This document shows positions 1-8,200 of a stretch of 16,468 nucleotides of DNA, in pieces (position 1 is the first letter of the stretch; each line of letters begins with the position of its first letter). Position numbers and translations under genes: made by a program. The DNA lies in contig JALRGF010000168.1 in NCBI GenBank assembly GCA_023253495.1, positions 1 to 16,468 of the forward strand, given 5' to 3'. Under the pieces are notes generated by a model that was given only the letters and a program-made list of their open reading frames with translations, searched no databases and was not told the DNA's origin. The stretch is from Verrucomicrobiales bacterium. GTDB lineage: Bacteria > Verrucomicrobiota > Verrucomicrobiia > Verrucomicrobiales > V1-33.

Positions 1-768
1 CCCGCCAAAGACATGAAGCTGCTCGCCGTCATCGCCGTTTTCTCCGACGACGATCGGGAAATGCACGGCGGCCGGCAGTGCCGGCAGCGTCTGCCAGGCG
101 AAGGCGGCGGGGTCGGCGCGCGTGCTGAGGTCGAGACCAAAGACGTCCGCGCCGCTGCGGCCGTCGGGGGTGGTGGTGCCACCGACCACGATGACCCAGC
201 TGCCGACTCGTCCGGCTCCGGCATAGGCCAGCGGTTTCGGCAGTGGCGGAAATTCCGTCACCACCGGTGCCTGCGCCGCGCTGTCCCAGGCGACGTGACG
301 CACCTCCGCCACGCATACCGTGCCGTCGGTGCCCCCGATCATCAGCAGGCCGTCGTCAAGGGTTACCGAGGCGCCGTAGGCCAGCGGGCTCGGCAGGGTG
401 GCGTTGGCCAGCGTCCAATGGTACGACGGCGCTGCGCCGGCGGCACCCGGCGTCTGTCCGAGGACGAGCAGCCGGTCGGAAAACGTCCGTTCCCCGCCCT
501 CCAACGGCCCTTTGTCCGCATAAAACGTCCCGCCGGCCACCAGCGCATGGGTGGCATCCAGCGCCCCGGCAAATACCCCGGCAAGGCCGGCGGTGCTCTG
601 GCCGGGCAGCGCGGGCAGCTCGGTCACCACCGCCCAGCGGACCAGAGAACCCGAGGACGCCGGAGCCTCCTCGGCACCCCGGCTCAGACCACCCGGGAAA
701 AGCGTCAGGCAACCGGCCAGAACGGAAAGAAGACGTACGGAATCGGACAGCATGAAAGCGGCAATCAT
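1..768 (-). CDS. Cyclically permuted mutarotase / kelch-repeat protein (3' end outside the window)
   Basis: An open frame runs from an ATG at 768 leftward off the window, showing the first 256 residues. The N-terminus looks like an export signal, with a short hydrophobic stretch and a lipobox-like LAGC at residues 17-20. It may be a lipoprotein; cleavage by signal peptidase I a little further on is also possible. The mature part has kelch-type beta-propeller blades: VAGGTFYADKG followed by LEGGERTFSDRLLVL resembles the first blade of the NanM-like cyclically permuted mutarotase family, and later blades carry MIGGTDG, VVGGTTTPDG and HVFGG. NanM members epimerise sialic acid in the periplasm, but many homologues are untested, so a sugar substrate is only inferred. 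The start could instead be the in-frame ATG at 753. Neither start has a well-spaced Shine-Dalgarno site. The sulfotransferase-like gene lies 81 bases upstream on the same strand. Confidence 0.8.
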   Translation of the reverse strand, partial: MIAAFMLSDSVRLLSVLAGCLTLFPGGLSRGAEEAPASSGSLVRWAVVTELPALPGQSTAGLAGVFAGALDATHALVAGGTFYADKGPLEGGERTFSDRLLVLGQTPGAAGAAPSYHWTLANATLPSPLAYGASVTLDDGLLMIGGTDGTVCVAEVRHVAWDSAAQAPVVTEFPPLPKPLAYAGAGRVGSWVIVVGGTTTPDGRSGADVFGLDLSTRADPAAFAWQTLPALPAAVHFPIVVGENGDDGEQLHVFGG

Positions 769-809
769 TCCCCACGCGTCCCCGCGAATCAAGGTGCATT
801 GCCGGTGCG

Positions 810-839
810 GCCGGCCGTGGCGTGACGCGCCTTGCCGGC
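810..839 (-). terminator. GC-rich hairpin between the sulfotransferase-like and mutarotase genes
   Basis: GCCGGC at 810-815 pairs with GCCGGC at 834-839, and inside it GGCG (819-822) pairs with CGCC (828-831) around a 5-base loop. It lies 10 bases beyond the TAA stop of the sulfotransferase-like gene and 42 bases before the mutarotase start. There is no T-run after it on the minus strand, so it is a weak candidate for an intrinsic terminator; it could also be an RNA-stabilising stem or chance in GC-rich DNA. Confidence 0.3.
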
Positions 840-849
840 GATGCGGTGG

Positions 850-1788
850 TTACAAACGGATCGTGTACCCCAGCGCCTCGACCGCATCGGCATAGGGTCG
901 AAGCCCCTCGCTGATCGCGGCGATCTGGGCGGCCGAAAGCGCGTCGATCTGCCGCTGGTTCATGTTGCGCAATGTCTGGGGTGCGTAGTCCTTGACGACA
1001 ACGCGTGTTTCCGGGTTGGCGTCGGCCAGCAAGGGTTCCATCGAGCCGATCTTCGCCAGGGCGGCCGCCGGGGCGGCGGTCAGGTCCTCATAGGACAGGC
1101 TGGCATCGGCAATCTCCGCGAGTTGGTGCATCACGACGGCCCGTCGCCCGTAAATGTCTCCCAAGGCCCGGAAAAAATCCGCGCTCCCGGCGGTCAGGTG
1201 GGAAGTCGGCTCGTCCCATTCACGCGCGAGGCGTTGTGGGTCGTAGCGGGACGCCCAGCTTGAGCACACCGCAAACGGATCCCGCGTGAACCTCAGAAAG
1301 CGGCAAGGCATATCAGAAAAAGCATGCAACGCCTCGCGCATCCGCACCATCGTCGGCGGCGATTTTTCGATGACCACGCACGGCCGCCGGGCCTGTCTGC
1401 GCACGGCGTGCAACCAGATCCGGCGGACCCGGGACCAGTCGACCGGGGCACATGGATCCCAGCGGTGTCTTCCCGCTGTCAACTCCGGAACCAGCCACTG
1501 TCCCTCGCCGGAGTGACTCAGTTTCACCCCGGCACCCGCACTGGCAAGGAGGGCGGCCAGCGCGGTCGATCCTCCATTGGGAAATGTCGCGATGAAAAAC
1601 CAGTGTACCGACCCGGCCGGGGGGTTCCAGGGAGCAAGGCGGTAGCGCAGGTCAGTGAGTGCGGTCCGCAAACGTCCGGGGCGTCGGTTTCGCGGCGACG
1701 GAACTTGTCCGGGCGCACCGCCACCGCCGGGAGCCTGCGGGTCCTGGTCCGACGGTGAGGGGACATTGTTACCGGGGCCCGCTGTCAT
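850..1788 (-). CDS. Sulfotransferase-like P-loop protein
   Basis: This 312-residue protein has the two signature sites of PAPS-dependent sulfotransferases. A 5'-phosphosulfate loop, FPNGGSTALAAL, lies at about residues 69-80 after a beta-strand. A 3'-phosphate-binding segment, RFLRFTRDPFAVCSSW, lies at about 163-178 and includes Arg169 and Ser176/Ser177. LSYEDL at 231-236 is also typical of the family. The loop reads NGGST instead of the common RSGTT, a variant form. The first 55-60 residues are rich in Pro, Gly and Arg and look disordered, with no signal peptide, so a cytoplasmic enzyme is expected. The start at 1788 is chosen because its ATG overlaps the TGA of the upstream methyltransferase gene (ATGA), implying translational coupling. 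The acceptor (glycan, lipid or small molecule) cannot be told from sequence. Confidence 0.78.
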   Translation of the reverse strand: MTAGPGNNVPSPSDQDPQAPGGGGAPGQVPSPRNRRPGRLRTALTDLRYRLAPWNPPAGSVHWFFIATFPNGGSTALAALLASAGAGVKLSHSGEGQWLVPELTAGRHRWDPCAPVDWSRVRRIWLHAVRRQARRPCVVIEKSPPTMVRMREALHAFSDMPCRFLRFTRDPFAVCSSWASRYDPQRLAREWDEPTSHLTAGSADFFRALGDIYGRRAVVMHQLAEIADASLSYEDLTAAPAAALAKIGSMEPLLADANPETRVVVKDYAPQTLRNMNQRQIDALSAAQIAAISEGLRPYADAVEALGYTIRL

Positions 1789-2537
1789 ACTCCCAACTTC
1801 AGGCGCCGGGCCAGTTTTGCCAGAGCGGGGAAGCGCGTTCCTGTCTTCTGTTTCATCGAGGGAGGGGTCGCGAACTGCCGGCGCAGCGACAGGGATTCGT
1901 AGCCTGGGGCGAGGCGGATGAAGTCAAAGCCAGCCGTCGGGTCCTTCACGATCAGGAACTGCCGGTGCGGCAAGGCATAGATCGGACAGTTCACCGCCTC
2001 GGCAAAATGCACCGCCAGCGGGCAGACCAGAGTGGGTTCGTGGTGCGGGTTGTGCTGCCAGATCGAGGGGGTGAAGTCGTCGCCGCCGAGAATCCCGCCG
2101 GGTTTCACTTTGGCGAAGGTACTGATCAGATCGATGGTGATGCCCCGCAGGGTGTGGTCGCCGTCAACGTAGACAAAATCCAAGGACCCGTCGGCCAGTT
2201 GTGCCGCCGCCTCGCGGGTCGTGTGGCGCAGCACTTCGCGGCGCGCCTCGGCAAACCGGGTGCGGCGCATCGCCTCGGCATACACTTCCTCGAAGACGGC
2301 GTCCGCGACGTTCAAAGGTTTTTCCCAGTCCGCGAGGTGTCGCCACGGATCGATCATGATGTAGCGGGTGATTTCCGGGCAGTCCCGCAGCAGACACTCG
2401 GCGAATGCTCCCCTCCACACGCCCACCTCGGCCATCGAGCGGATGTCCGCCTCGCGGATCAGACTGCTCCAGAACGCCTCGCGCGATGGAGCGGCCTGGG
2501 CGCAGCGGATGATTGCCGGTTCGTTGTGATGCTTCAT
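1785..2537 (-). CDS. Class I SAM-dependent methyltransferase (Methyltransf_24-like)
   Basis: The chosen 250-residue product has a Rossmann-type SAM fold. Motif I is AEVGVWRGAFAECLL (residues 36-50), an acidic end of strand 2 is seen in MIDPW (61-65), and FVYVDGDHTLRGITIDL (121-137) with KVKPGGILGGDDF (143-155) is characteristic of the Methyltransf_24 group, whose known members often methylate sugars or glycans. The frame stays open upstream to 3053, but that extension would run into the divergent hydrolase gene and is low in recognisable protein sequence, so I take the ATG at 2537 just before the conserved region. The ATG at 2615, adding 26 residues, is the main alternative. No Shine-Dalgarno site is visible. 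The 3' end overlaps the sulfotransferase-like gene by four bases, so the two are probably made together and may act on the same product (inference). Confidence 0.8.
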   Translation of the reverse strand: MKHHNEPAIIRCAQAAPSREAFWSSLIREADIRSMAEVGVWRGAFAECLLRDCPEITRYIMIDPWRHLADWEKPLNVADAVFEEVYAEAMRRTRFAEARREVLRHTTREAAAQLADGSLDFVYVDGDHTLRGITIDLISTFAKVKPGGILGGDDFTPSIWQHNPHHEPTLVCPLAVHFAEAVNCPIYALPHRQFLIVKDPTAGFDFIRLAPGYESLSLRRQFATPPSMKQKTGTRFPALAKLARRLKLGV

Positions 2538-2760
2538 AAACGTAAGGAAGGAGTCGCCGGCGTGGGTGTGCGACTGTTCCTTTCCATCGCGCCCCCGCCC
2601 GCGTCGCGCAATCATGAAGATGCCGTGGCTCACCGCTCCCGAACACGCAGGCTCACGTTCGAGGGGGGCGGGGCCGGTACCGTCGGATCGGGGCAGGGGG
2701 CGGGGCAGAGGTGAAAAGCGCTTGCCTCGGTGGCGCCCGGCAGGATAGACCTGCTGACCG
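2538..2760. promoter_or_regulatory. Divergent intergenic region with a possible LacI-type operator
   Basis: This 223-base gap separates the divergent methyltransferase and hydrolase genes and should hold promoters for both. I cannot pick out convincing -35/-10 pairs. It contains a perfect 8-base palindrome CGGTACCG at 2675-2682 and the sequence GAAAAGCGCTTGCC at 2713-2726, whose centre AAGCGCTT (2716-2723) resembles the CG-centred operators of LacI/GalR-family repressors. That site lies 37 bases before the hydrolase start, a reasonable operator position. The resemblance is by eye only. Confidence 0.3.
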
Positions 2761-5160
2761 ATGAAACGAGCGGTGAGTTTCCGTGCCACGAGGGTCTGGT
2801 CATGGGCGGTCCTCGGGACCTTGGCGGGGGTGACGGCAAGTGAAGCGGTTCCGTGGGTGGAACGGCGGGCGATGGCCGGGTCGGCATTCCAGACGGAATT
2901 CGACCGGTGGACGGCCGGGCCGTACCGCTTGCGGCTGACGCGCTTGACGGGCAGCGAGGAGGGCGGGAGCCCGCGGTATACGGCGATTTTCGAGAAAAGC
3001 GAACGCACCGAGGCCTGGGCGGCGCGGCACGGATTGTCTGCGGTCGATTTCACAGCTGCTCATGACGCGCTTCATGCTCAGGGGTTCCGCCTCGTCTGGC
3101 TCGATGGATTCGGGGCCGGAACGATGGCCCGCTACAACGGCATCTGGGAGCGGAATGGCGGGGCGGTCCAGCGGCTGCAGTTGGGGGAAAGCCTGACCAG
3201 ACACGAGGCTGCCGACTCGGCGAACCGGGCGGCGGGCTTCAATCTGGTGGATGTCTCCTCTTTCTCGGTCGGCGGCACTCCTCTGCATGCAGGTCTCTGG
3301 GCCGAAGGGCCGGTCGTGGCCACGGAGGTGCGGTACCTGCGCTCGGGGTCCCAGTACCAATCGGACTTCGATCAGATGGCGGCTCAGGGATACCGGTTGT
3401 GGAGGGTCGGGGGGTATGAATCGGGCCTGCTTGAGCGGTTTACCGGGGTCTGGAAACGAAGCGGTGCGGGTGAGGGGTGGAGCTACCATGGCATGAGCGC
3501 GGCTGCTTTCGCCGCCCATGATCTCAATGCCCAGCACCTCGGGTACCGCCCGGTCTGCATCGACCCCTACCACGCCGGGGGCAAACTCAAATACAACGCC
3601 ACGTGGGTGCGCAATGGCGGATTCTCCACGGCGCGCCTGAGCCAACTGGATGCCTTTGTCCGGACGTATATGGAGAACCGCAATCTGCCCGGCCTTTCCC
3701 TTGCGATCATGCGTGAGGGGCGCCTGGTCCTCGCCCGAGGTTACGGATTTGCCGATACGGCCTCATCGACCCTCGCTGATCCGGTCCATCGGTGGCGGTT
3801 TGCCAGCGTGAGCAAGCCGGTGTGCGCGGTGTCGGTCCTGCGGGCTCTGGAGGGCACGCCGGACTGGAACCTGGACAGCAGGGTGTTCGGTTCCGGCGCG
3901 CTCTTCGGCACCGATTACGGAACAACATCTTACAACCAGCGCGAGCGCCGCATCACCATCCGCCACCTTCTCAACATGACTGCCGGTTGGGATTCCCAGG
4001 GAAAACTCTGGTACTTTGATGAGCCCTCCTGGGAGGAGAATCACCGCCTGATCATCGGCTACCAGCTTGATTCCGTGAATCCCGCCCGCGACCCGGGCAC
4101 CTTGTATTCCTACAACAACTTCAACTATCAGGTGGCGGCGCGGATACCCGAGAAGCTGACCGGCGCCCTGTTCGAAAATTACACCCGGGATGAGGTATTC
4201 CTCCCCTGCGGCATCACCTCCATGGCCATGGGGGGACGGACGGCCGCCGACCGCCTCGTCCATGAGGTCACTTATTACGCGGGTGACATGTGGGGGAGCC
4301 CGGAAGTCGTGCATCCCGCCCGCATGGACGGCAGCACCGCGTGGATCGGGAAGCCGTCTGATCTGCTGCTGCTGGCGCGCCGCATCGATGGCACCTCGCG
4401 CCATCGCGACATCATCCATTCCACCAGCCTCGCCGCGATGCGGCTCGCCAACGGCCAGCCCGACAGCGATGGCGACATTTCCAACTACGGACTCGGCTGG
4501 TATCCTTCAGTCCGGCACGGCCTGACCTGGTGGCAGCACAATGGAGGCATGCCCGGCAGTCAGGCGATCCTCTGCATCAGCCAGAATGGCAGCCAGGGGC
4601 TGGCGTATGCGACCAATTCCGTGCACAGCAGCGACGGGTCCTCCAACCTCTTCCGCAATGGCGTCCAGGATTGGATGGATGCGGTCGAAAATGCCGACGC
4701 ATGGCCGATGATTGACCTGTTCGGAACGTACAATCCCGGGTACGACACCTGGGCGACGACCGCTTTCGGATCGATGGTGACCAGCCAGCTCGGCCTCGTG
4801 GAAATCTGGGCACCGGGGGCGGATCCGGACGGGGATGCGCGCCCGAATGCCATGGAGGCCTACCTTGGCAGTGATCCGCTGGAGGCGGACCGTACGAACT
4901 GGGTCAACGTCCTGCTGACTGACACGCACCTGATCCTGCGGTGGACCCGGGTGCGCGGTTACCGGGGGGTGGAGGCGTCCGCCGAATGGAGCGTGGCGGC
5001 GCAGGTATGGAACAATGCGAATGCGGAAATTGTCACCCGTGAGGACATTTTTGTGCTGCCGCCCCGGGTGACCGAAGAAGCCCGCATCCCGAGAGCGTCG
5101 CTCTCCGGTTTCGGCCGGGATCGGGTGAAATTCGGGCGACTGATCTTTGCGGTTCCGTGA
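2761..5160 (+). CDS. Secreted serine hydrolase: tandem BTRD1-like repeats plus class-C beta-lactamase/polyglycine-hydrolase-type domain
   Basis: The 799-residue product starts with a signal peptide (about 1-27). Five degenerate repeats of about 40-50 residues follow (about 41-285), each near the form 'F...A.GYRL..L.GF..G...RY.G.WER'; they match the bacterial tandem repeat domain 1 found in front of the catalytic domain of polyglycine hydrolases. Residues 290-640 form a beta-lactamase class C/penicillin-binding-like domain with its three motifs: SVSK (Ser349, Lys352), YNN (Tyr451, Asn453) and HNG (His593, Gly595). The C-terminal part has DPDGDARPNAMEAYLGSDP (688-706), a thrombospondin-type-3/calcium-loop-like segment common before the C-terminus of verrucomicrobial exported proteins, and then a beta-rich end without a visible sorting anchor. 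A secreted or periplasmic peptidase or esterase is likely; antibiotic hydrolysis is not indicated. It is the only plus-strand gene here. No Shine-Dalgarno site precedes the ATG. Confidence 0.85.
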   Translation: MKRAVSFRATRVWSWAVLGTLAGVTASEAVPWVERRAMAGSAFQTEFDRWTAGPYRLRLTRLTGSEEGGSPRYTAIFEKSERTEAWAARHGLSAVDFTAAHDALHAQGFRLVWLDGFGAGTMARYNGIWERNGGAVQRLQLGESLTRHEAADSANRAAGFNLVDVSSFSVGGTPLHAGLWAEGPVVATEVRYLRSGSQYQSDFDQMAAQGYRLWRVGGYESGLLERFTGVWKRSGAGEGWSYHGMSAAAFAAHDLNAQHLGYRPVCIDPYHAGGKLKYNATWVRNGGFSTARLSQLDAFVRTYMENRNLPGLSLAIMREGRLVLARGYGFADTASSTLADPVHRWRFASVSKPVCAVSVLRALEGTPDWNLDSRVFGSGALFGTDYGTTSYNQRERRITIRHLLNMTAGWDSQGKLWYFDEPSWEENHRLIIGYQLDSVNPARDPGTLYSYNNFNYQVAARIPEKLTGALFENYTRDEVFLPCGITSMAMGGRTAADRLVHEVTYYAGDMWGSPEVVHPARMDGSTAWIGKPSDLLLLARRIDGTSRHRDIIHSTSLAAMRLANGQPDSDGDISNYGLGWYPSVRHGLTWWQHNGGMPGSQAILCISQNGSQGLAYATNSVHSSDGSSNLFRNGVQDWMDAVENADAWPMIDLFGTYNPGYDTWATTAFGSMVTSQLGLVEIWAPGADPDGDARPNAMEAYLGSDPLEADRTNWVNVLLTDTHLILRWTRVRGYRGVEASAEWSVAAQVWNNANAEIVTREDIFVLPPRVTEEARIPRASLSGFGRDRVKFGRLIFAVP

Positions 5161-5192
5161 TGGGTGGGGCGATGCCCCGGCAATCAAGCCCC

Positions 5193-5213
5193 CGCGCCCG
5201 GCAGACGGGCGCG
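5193..5213. terminator. Strong GC hairpin between convergent genes
   Basis: CGCGCCCG (5193-5200) and CGGGCGCG (5206-5213) form an 8-base-pair stem around a 5-base loop, in the 102-base gap between the convergent hydrolase and PVC cytochrome genes. A smaller GGGGC-GAT-GCCCC hairpin lies just before it at 5166-5178. A third inverted repeat, CAGCGG (5256-5261)/CCGCTG (5272-5277), spans the cytochrome stop codon with an A/T-rich loop. Neither strand has a clean T-run after the main stem, but placement suggests a bidirectional terminator. Confidence 0.4.
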
Positions 5214-5262
5214 CAACCGGATGGCGACGGTATCAGGGACGGAGAATCGGCTGGTCAGCGGT

Positions 5263-8200
5263 TTATTTTTTCCGCTGCCCCGAGAGGTACTCGACCAGAT
5301 CGACCATTTGTTTTTCGGTCATGGCGGGGGGGAGGGCGGTCATCAGGGAGGTTGCCATTTTTTCGCGTCGGGTGACGTCGGCTTTGCGGATGCGGGTGTC
5401 CAGTCCGCCGACGGCGCGCAGGGTGAGGGAGTCGTCGGTTTCGCTGGTGATCAGGCCGACCAGGGTGGTTCCGTCTTTCGTTTCCACCGACCATCCTTCG
5501 TAGCCGAAGCTGATCCCCTGGTTCGGGTCGATGATGGAGGCCAGCAATCCTTCTTTGGGCAGTTTGGAGCCGATTTCGGTGAGGGCCGGGCCGAAAGCGA
5601 TGCCGTCGGCGCCGATCTGATGGCAGGTGGCGCAGAGCAGGGCGAAGACGCCGCGGCCGCTTTCGGCGTCGCCGGTGCGGGTGGCCAGCTCGGCAATCGG
5701 CGGGAGGGCGACACCCTCGGGAATCCGGACCATCGACGCGAGCACCTGGGTGGCGCGGTGGCGGATCGATTCGTCACTGGAACCGCCGAGCACGCGGCCG
5801 GCTTCGACCTTGGCGGCGTCATCGGGCAGGGTGTCGGCTTCGGCCATGGCGAGCAGCGCCTGTTCGCCGCCGCGGGAGCGACCGAGCGCGGCCACGGCCG
5901 GGACACGCAGGGTGGCCGGGCCGGAGCGGATCCATTTTTCGAGCAGGGAGACAGCGGCTTTCTGACCGGTGGATCCGAGCGATTCGAGGAATTGCGGGGC
6001 GCGGTCTCCGGCGTCGGCCACGAGTTTTTCCACGGTGGCGAGTTCGCCCCAGGCGACGAGCTGGCGCAGCGCCTGGCGGCCGGATTTCTGGTCCGGCGCG
6101 GACCGGGCGAGGCGCAGCAGGTCCGGCATCTGGTCGCGGAGGTTGAAGCGCTCGACGTAATCGAAGAAGGTATCGGTGCCGTCGCGGGAAGCGAGGAAGC
6201 GGTCGAGGGCGGCTTTCACTTCCGGAGCCGCCTGGGCGGCGTCAAAAGCGGGCAGCTTTCCGAGCACCACGGCCATGAGATCAGCGTTGTCGGGCCGCGC
6301 GCCCACGGTGGCGACCAGCCCTTGCAGTGCGGCGGCTTTGGCTTCGCCGGCCTGGAAATCGAGGGCGCGCAGGTAGCGCATTTCCTGTCCCTTGGCGGAT
6401 TCCGGCGTGGTGATCAGGCGGGCGATGAGGCCGGGGGAGCGGGCGGCGCGGCTGCGCCAGACGATGTCGCGGGCCGCCGCCGACGACGCGATCCGGTCTT
6501 CGCCGCCGAGGGCGGCCAGCCAGGCGTCGAGACAGGCGTCCCACTGCCGGTCAGCCGCGATGCCGAGCGCCTCAAGATACCACCGGTCCGTGCCGTCGTG
6601 CTGCCGGGCCAGCGCCGCCCAGAGCTTCGGGACCTCGGGTGACGTGCCATGGCGCAGGGCGATGGCCGCTTCGCGGCGGACGTGGGCGCTCGGGTCATTG
6701 ACGAGCTGGGCGACCAGCGGGATGACATCAAGCTGCCGGCGCCGCGCCAGCCGCAGACCGGTCACCCGCAGGTCGGCGTCGGCGTCGGCAAGGGCGGTCT
6801 GCACGGCCGCGGCGGGATCCAGTGCCCCGAGCAGCCAGAGCGCGCGGGCGCGGAAGCGCGGGTTCGGGTCGCGCCAGAGGGCTTCGAGGGACGGTCGGGC
6901 GCGCTCTCCGAATTCCTGCAGGGCGGTATACGCGAGGTACCGCACGCTGAGGGCGGGCGATTTCAGGGCCTCCGCCGCGCCTTCCGGGGTCGAGAAATCG
7001 AAGGTGGGTGTTTTCAGGACGGCGCCGGCGGGGGCAACGCGGTAGAGCCGTCCGTGGTCGAGGTCTCCCATGGCGTGACCACCGACGCCGGGGTCGTACC
7101 AGTCGGCGACCATAAGTGATCCATCGGGTGCGGCGACCACGTCGGACGGCCGGAACCATTTGTCGCCGGTGCCTTCGAGGATGTTTTCGATACGGGCCGA
7201 CCAGCCGGCACCGGAGCGATCGACCGGGTAGGCGCGCACGACATTCGGTCCGGCATCGCAGTGGATGACCTGGTTGCGGAAAACCTCGGGAAGGAGCGAG
7301 CCTTCATAGACCATGATGCCGGTGGGCGATCCGGCGCCGGTCTGGAGGAGGTTGGGCACCACACCGGGGTCGTTCAGGTGCCAGTGACGGCGGGGGATTT
7401 CCGGCTCGATGTTGGTGCGGTCCTCGCCCCAGCCGGCTCCGGTGAATTCGTCGCGGTACCCGTAGTTGCCGAATTCCATGACGAAATTGATGCGGACGCC
7501 CTGGTTGCCGTCGTCGTCGTTGTCGCTCTGCCAGATGGTGCCGAAGCTGTCGACGGTGACCTCCCAGTTGTTGCGGAAGTTCCATCCGAGGGTTTCGACG
7601 CGGCTGCCGTCCGGTTCGCAGCGGAAGACCAGCCCCTGCTGGTACGGCCGGCGGTCCTGGGAAATGGTGTTGCCGGCGAGGTCTGTGATCGGTTGGCCGT
7701 TTTTGTCGCGGATCTGGCCGCCGTCGTTTCCGACATTGAAATAAAGCCGCCCGTCGGGCCCGAACATGACCTGGTGGGCGCCATGATCATGCTGCTCACC
7801 GCCGATGCCCGTAAAGAGTTTTTCATGCACGTCGGCGCGGTCATCGCCATCGGTGTCGATCAACCGGTGGATGGCCCCCTTCGCCGAAACAAGCACCGTC
7901 CGGCCGAGCACACAGACGCCATGCGGGGAGTCGATCTCCGGGCTCTGGAAAAAGACCGTGGACGTATCGGCCCGGCCGTCACCATCGGTGTCGTCCAGAA
8001 TCACAATCCGGTCGCCCTCCGGCCGCTTGCCGTTGTGGCCGCGGTAATTGACGATTTCCGCCACCCAGACGCGGCCGCGCGCGTCAATGTCGATCGCCGA
8101 CGGGCTGAGCAGCATCGGTTCATGAGCAAAGGTGGTGGCGACCAGGCCGTCAGCCACGGTCAGCCCGGCCAGGGCTTCATCCGGCTCGCGGGCCCCGCTG

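Noticed and set aside
2538..3053. N-terminal extension of the methyltransferase frame
   Set aside because: It would overlap the hydrolase coding sequence by almost 300 bases and contains no domain; conserved sequence begins after the ATG at 2537.
2761..5160. Antibiotic-resistance beta-lactamase
   Set aside because: The catalytic motifs are shared by many esterases and peptidases, and the tandem-repeat N-terminus points to the polyglycine-hydrolase-like group.
5164..6642. 492-codon plus-strand open frame
   Set aside because: Antisense to the HEAT and cytochrome part of the PVC protein; composition is Gly/Ala/Glu-rich mirror sequence with no family motifs.
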